Of a stretch of DNA of 33,582 nucleotides, positions 31,145 through 33,582 are shown piece by piece. The stretch lies in the NCBI GenBank assembly GCA_902485915.1, contig CABTMH010000004.1:1-33582 (forward strand). The letters run 5' to 3'. This stretch comes from an uncultured Oribacterium sp. (GTDB lineage Bacteria > Bacillota > Clostridia > Lachnospirales > Lachnospiraceae). A program made the position numbers and the translations under genes. Position 1 is the stretch's first letter; the number at the start of each line of letters is the position of its first letter. A model generated the notes under the pieces. It did not search any database and was not told the origin of the DNA. It saw nothing but the letters and a program-made list of their open reading frames with translations.

Positions 31145-33582
31145 GTTCCGGATATAAGCGAAGTATGTCGATGCAGCGAATTTCATATCGTCTATCTGCC
31201 GTCCGCAGTACCGTTCGGGGGATGTGGTTCATACTGACCCTGCTCTGCCTGCTGCTCCTGTTTTCGATGCGCAGCTATGCGGATACCGTCGATCTCTCGG
31301 TGACCTATGGCTATCAGAACACAGCGAAAGCCGGTCGACGTCTGCCCCTCAGCATCGGCATCGAAAACCATCAGGAGAGTACCTTCTCCGGCTATATCCA
31401 TGTCTATATGGTTGAGTCGGAGGACAGTGTCTATGAGTACCGCTATCAGAAAATCGTCGAGGGCGGTTCCTCGGATACGCTGAATGTGACCGTGTCACTC
31501 AGCTCCGGTATCAGCCAGCTGCTGGTGACGGCGGAGGACAGAGAGGGGCATACGCTGGGCTCACGGCGTATCGGCCTCGATGCTGCGGGCTCCGATGCAG
31601 AGCTCATCATCGGTATCATCTCCGATCATCCGGAGGCGCTCAGCTATCTGAATAATGTGGGGATCAATAACGGTATCCTCAGGACCCGAAGTGTGATTCT
31701 GCCGGTCGACGATCTGCCGGATTCAGAAAACGAGCTCGATCAGCTGGACGTTCTTCTGATTTCGGATTTTTCGATGAAGAGGATACGTAAGAACGAGGCA
31801 GAGGTCATCGTACAGTGGGTACGGGATGGCGGTATCCTGCTGCTGGGCACAGGGGCGCGCGGGGAGGATGCCCTGAGCCCATACTACGTAGGGTACCTTC
31901 GAAGTGCACTTCAGCCGATGGAGATGAGTCTCGAAATGGGGAACACCTATCATGAGAACGGAGCTTCGGAGCTCCTCTCACTGACGGCCTCCGCGGTTCA
32001 CATGAAGGGTGGACAGGAGGTCGTGCTTTCGGATGGCGTGCCGATCGTTTCGGAGGTCTCGGAGGGGGCTGGTCTCGTCGCCATCAGCGGCTATGATTTT
32101 TGTGATCTTACGCGTTTCGCCACGGATCAGAGTGGATACATCGACCAGCTCTTTTCTGCGGTTCTCGGGAAAACACGTCTCGAAAATCTCTCCATCACGG
32201 CTTCGGAGCAGAGTCTCGCCCGCTACTGGAATGTACAGGAGCTTATGAACCTGAGTGATCTCCGAAAGGCGCCGAAGCCACTGCTCTATGCCGTTATTCT
32301 CGGTGCCTATGTGCTTCTGATCGGTCCGGGACTCTACTTTTTCATGCGTGAACGGGAGGTCCTTCGGATGTATCGGCCGGGCGTCCTGCTGGTGACGACA
32401 CTGACGATCATACTCGTATATGTCATGGGACTCGGCACACGTTTCACGGGGCCGTTCCTGACCTGCGTCCGCCTGAAAAACATCTCGGCGGACAGCGTCG
32501 ATGAGACGGATTATCTGAATCTGCGTTCACCATACTACCGAAGCTATGAGCTTCCGGTGAAGACCGAGTATGATGTATATCCGATCCTGAAGGGGGCGGA
32601 CTTTACAGGTGATATCCAGGGACTGCTGTCCATGGAGGAGAATGTAAGCCATACGAGCATCGATAACGGTCGTGAGAAAAAGACGATCACGATTCAGAAC
32701 GCGGCACCGTTTGCGGCCCGTTACTTCGAGCTTCACAACAACATGCCGAATACCGATGGAAGTTTCCAGTCGGATATCGTCTTTGCGGACGGCAGTGTAC
32801 GTGGCACGCTTACGAACGGCACAGCCTATGACCTCAGCGATGCGGCACTGCTGATCTATGGAAAGGTGATCCGGATCGGACGCCTGGATGCCGGTGCCAG
32901 CATTGACCTCGGAAACTGTGAGACCATCAACGTACCGGTGGGCGACTGTCGGAAAATCGCCGCCAATGTCACCAGCGGAGACTGGCAGGGCTTCCTTCGC
33001 TACTATCTGATGAACAGCCTGAACAGCTATTTCAGTGATGCGCGCATCGTCGGCTGCGTCCGGGAGGAGAATCCGGAGAAGCAGCCGCTGGATTTCACAG
33101 AGCAGACCGATATCGACCGCTATGGCTTCACGATGGTGGTGTCCTCTCTGCTGCTCAGTACCCGCGTGGGGGATGTCTACAGTTACAGTGCACTGTCGAC
33201 GGATCCGCAGATCCAGTCGGGTGATTATGATCCGACGGAGAACACGGTCGCGAGTGCATGGCCGACGACGCTCGAGTACCATCTCGGCGAGGGCAGTGAC
33301 ATCACGAGTCTCACGATCGAGAGCCTGTCGGCGGATGATGCGGGGGATGCGAAGTCCATCGGCAGCGTGCGTCCGTTCCGTGGCAGTATGAGCTTCTATA
33401 ATTATACGACCGGCGGTTTCGATGTCATCGATATCGGAAACGGTGTGCTGACGCGGGCACAGCTGGACAGCTATCTCGATGAGGATAACATACTCATCGT
33501 GCGTTATGCCTCGAGTGAGGAGAACACGGGGATCGATGAGCGACGGTATCTCCCGATGCTGACCGTGACGGCACGAAATACA
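31141..33582 (+). CDS. Large membrane protein with GATase-like lumenal domain, 5' part
   Basis: An open frame runs from a TTG at 31141, which overlaps the kinase stop (ttga) and has GGGGAG 8 bases upstream, to the window end: 814 residues are visible. An ATG at 31165 is an alternative without a site. One N-terminal helix (about 28-45) is followed by an extracellular beta-rich part, a Rossmann-like region (LDVLLISDFSMKRI then WVRDGGILLLGTGARGED) resembling inactive glutamine-amidotransferase folds, two helices near 380-400 and 412-430, and another long extracellular part. I do not recognise a named family. Its coupling to the kinase gene suggests a target or accessory of that system. Confidence 0.75.
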   Translation, partial: MSSGYKRSMSMQRISYRLSAVRSTVRGMWFILTLLCLLLLFSMRSYADTVDLSVTYGYQNTAKAGRRLPLSIGIENHQESTFSGYIHVYMVESEDSVYEYRYQKIVEGGSSDTLNVTVSLSSGISQLLVTAEDREGHTLGSRRIGLDAAGSDAELIIGIISDHPEALSYLNNVGINNGILRTRSVILPVDDLPDSENELDQLDVLLISDFSMKRIRKNEAEVIVQWVRDGGILLLGTGARGEDALSPYYVGYLRSALQPMEMSLEMGNTYHENGASELLSLTASAVHMKGGQEVVLSDGVPIVSEVSEGAGLVAISGYDFCDLTRFATDQSGYIDQLFSAVLGKTRLENLSITASEQSLARYWNVQELMNLSDLRKAPKPLLYAVILGAYVLLIGPGLYFFMREREVLRMYRPGVLLVTTLTIILVYVMGLGTRFTGPFLTCVRLKNISADSVDETDYLNLRSPYYRSYELPVKTEYDVYPILKGADFTGDIQGLLSMEENVSHTSIDNGREKKTITIQNAAPFAARYFELHNNMPNTDGSFQSDIVFADGSVRGTLTNGTAYDLSDAALLIYGKVIRIGRLDAGASIDLGNCETINVPVGDCRKIAANVTSGDWQGFLRYYLMNSLNSYFSDARIVGCVREENPEKQPLDFTEQTDIDRYGFTMVVSSLLLSTRVGDVYSYSALSTDPQIQSGDYDPTENTVASAWPTTLEYHLGEGSDITSLTIESLSADDAGDAKSIGSVRPFRGSMSFYNYTTGGFDVIDIGNGVLTRAQLDSYLDEDNILIVRYASSEENTGIDERRYLPMLTVTARNT

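Noticed and set aside
1..33582. tRNA or rRNA genes, CRISPR arrays, transposases
   Set aside because: No cloverleaf, regular repeat-spacer pattern or transposase motifs were seen on either strand by reading.

Overview
The window reads as the chromosome of a GC-rich member of the Clostridia, most likely Lachnospiraceae-like. The reasons are strong GC-ending codon use, Gram-positive style AGGAGG ribosome binding sites, a type-2 LeuA, a fused chorismate mutase/prephenate dehydratase, a signal-peptide L,D-transpeptidase with glucan-binding type repeats, and a VanR/VanS-like two-component pair. No species can be named from the sequence alone. Nearly all of it is one large cell-surface glycan locus interleaved with a few housekeeping genes.

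Layout. (1) 1-6207: dTDP-sugar supply (rfbA 3' part, rfbB, rfbD; no rfbC in view), then glmM and leuA, ending at a strong terminator (6296-6328). (2) 6388-11944: glycan module A on the plus strand, with a GT8, a CgeB-like protein, two GT2 enzymes and a MOP-family flippase, tightly overlapped. (3) 11877-14669: two minus-strand genes, a GT2 and a secreted L,D-transpeptidase, with a long hairpin between them. (4) 14868-21916: glycan module B, plus strand, behind a recognisable promoter. It holds a sugar aminotransferase, an ATP-grasp ligase, a DPM1-like GT2, a second flippase, a rhamnosyltransferase-like GT2, a DUF2304 protein and a membrane acyltransferase. (5) 21993-24239: minus-strand AEC-family transporter and a second acyltransferase. 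(6) 24240-27175: a divergent region with a promoter and a 163-bp near-palindrome, a DUF2142 membrane protein, and a polysaccharide-export ABC permease that lacks an ATPase partner. (7) 27342-33582: an operon of plsC-like acyltransferase, pheA, response regulator, sensor kinase and a large membrane protein cut by the window edge.

How it fits together. RfbA/B/D make dTDP-glucose, its 4-keto-6-deoxy derivative and (with an unseen RfbC) dTDP-rhamnose. The aminotransferase could divert the 4-keto intermediate to a 4-amino sugar, and the neighbouring ATP-grasp enzyme could acylate that amine with an amino acid. This route is inferred. Two glycosyltransferase sets, each with its own flippase, suggest two separate lipid-linked glycans, and two membrane acyltransferases would decorate them.

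Items most worth a second look: the 163-bp inverted repeat lying in the predicted 5' leader of the DUF2142 gene; polar in-frame insertions of about 35-45 residues in four otherwise conserved glycan proteins, plus a 16-residue Cys-Gly tandem repeat in the DUF2304 protein; two families of intergenic structured repeats, one sharing a 13-nt identical inner segment; the aminotransferase/ATP-grasp pair; and the orphan export permease.
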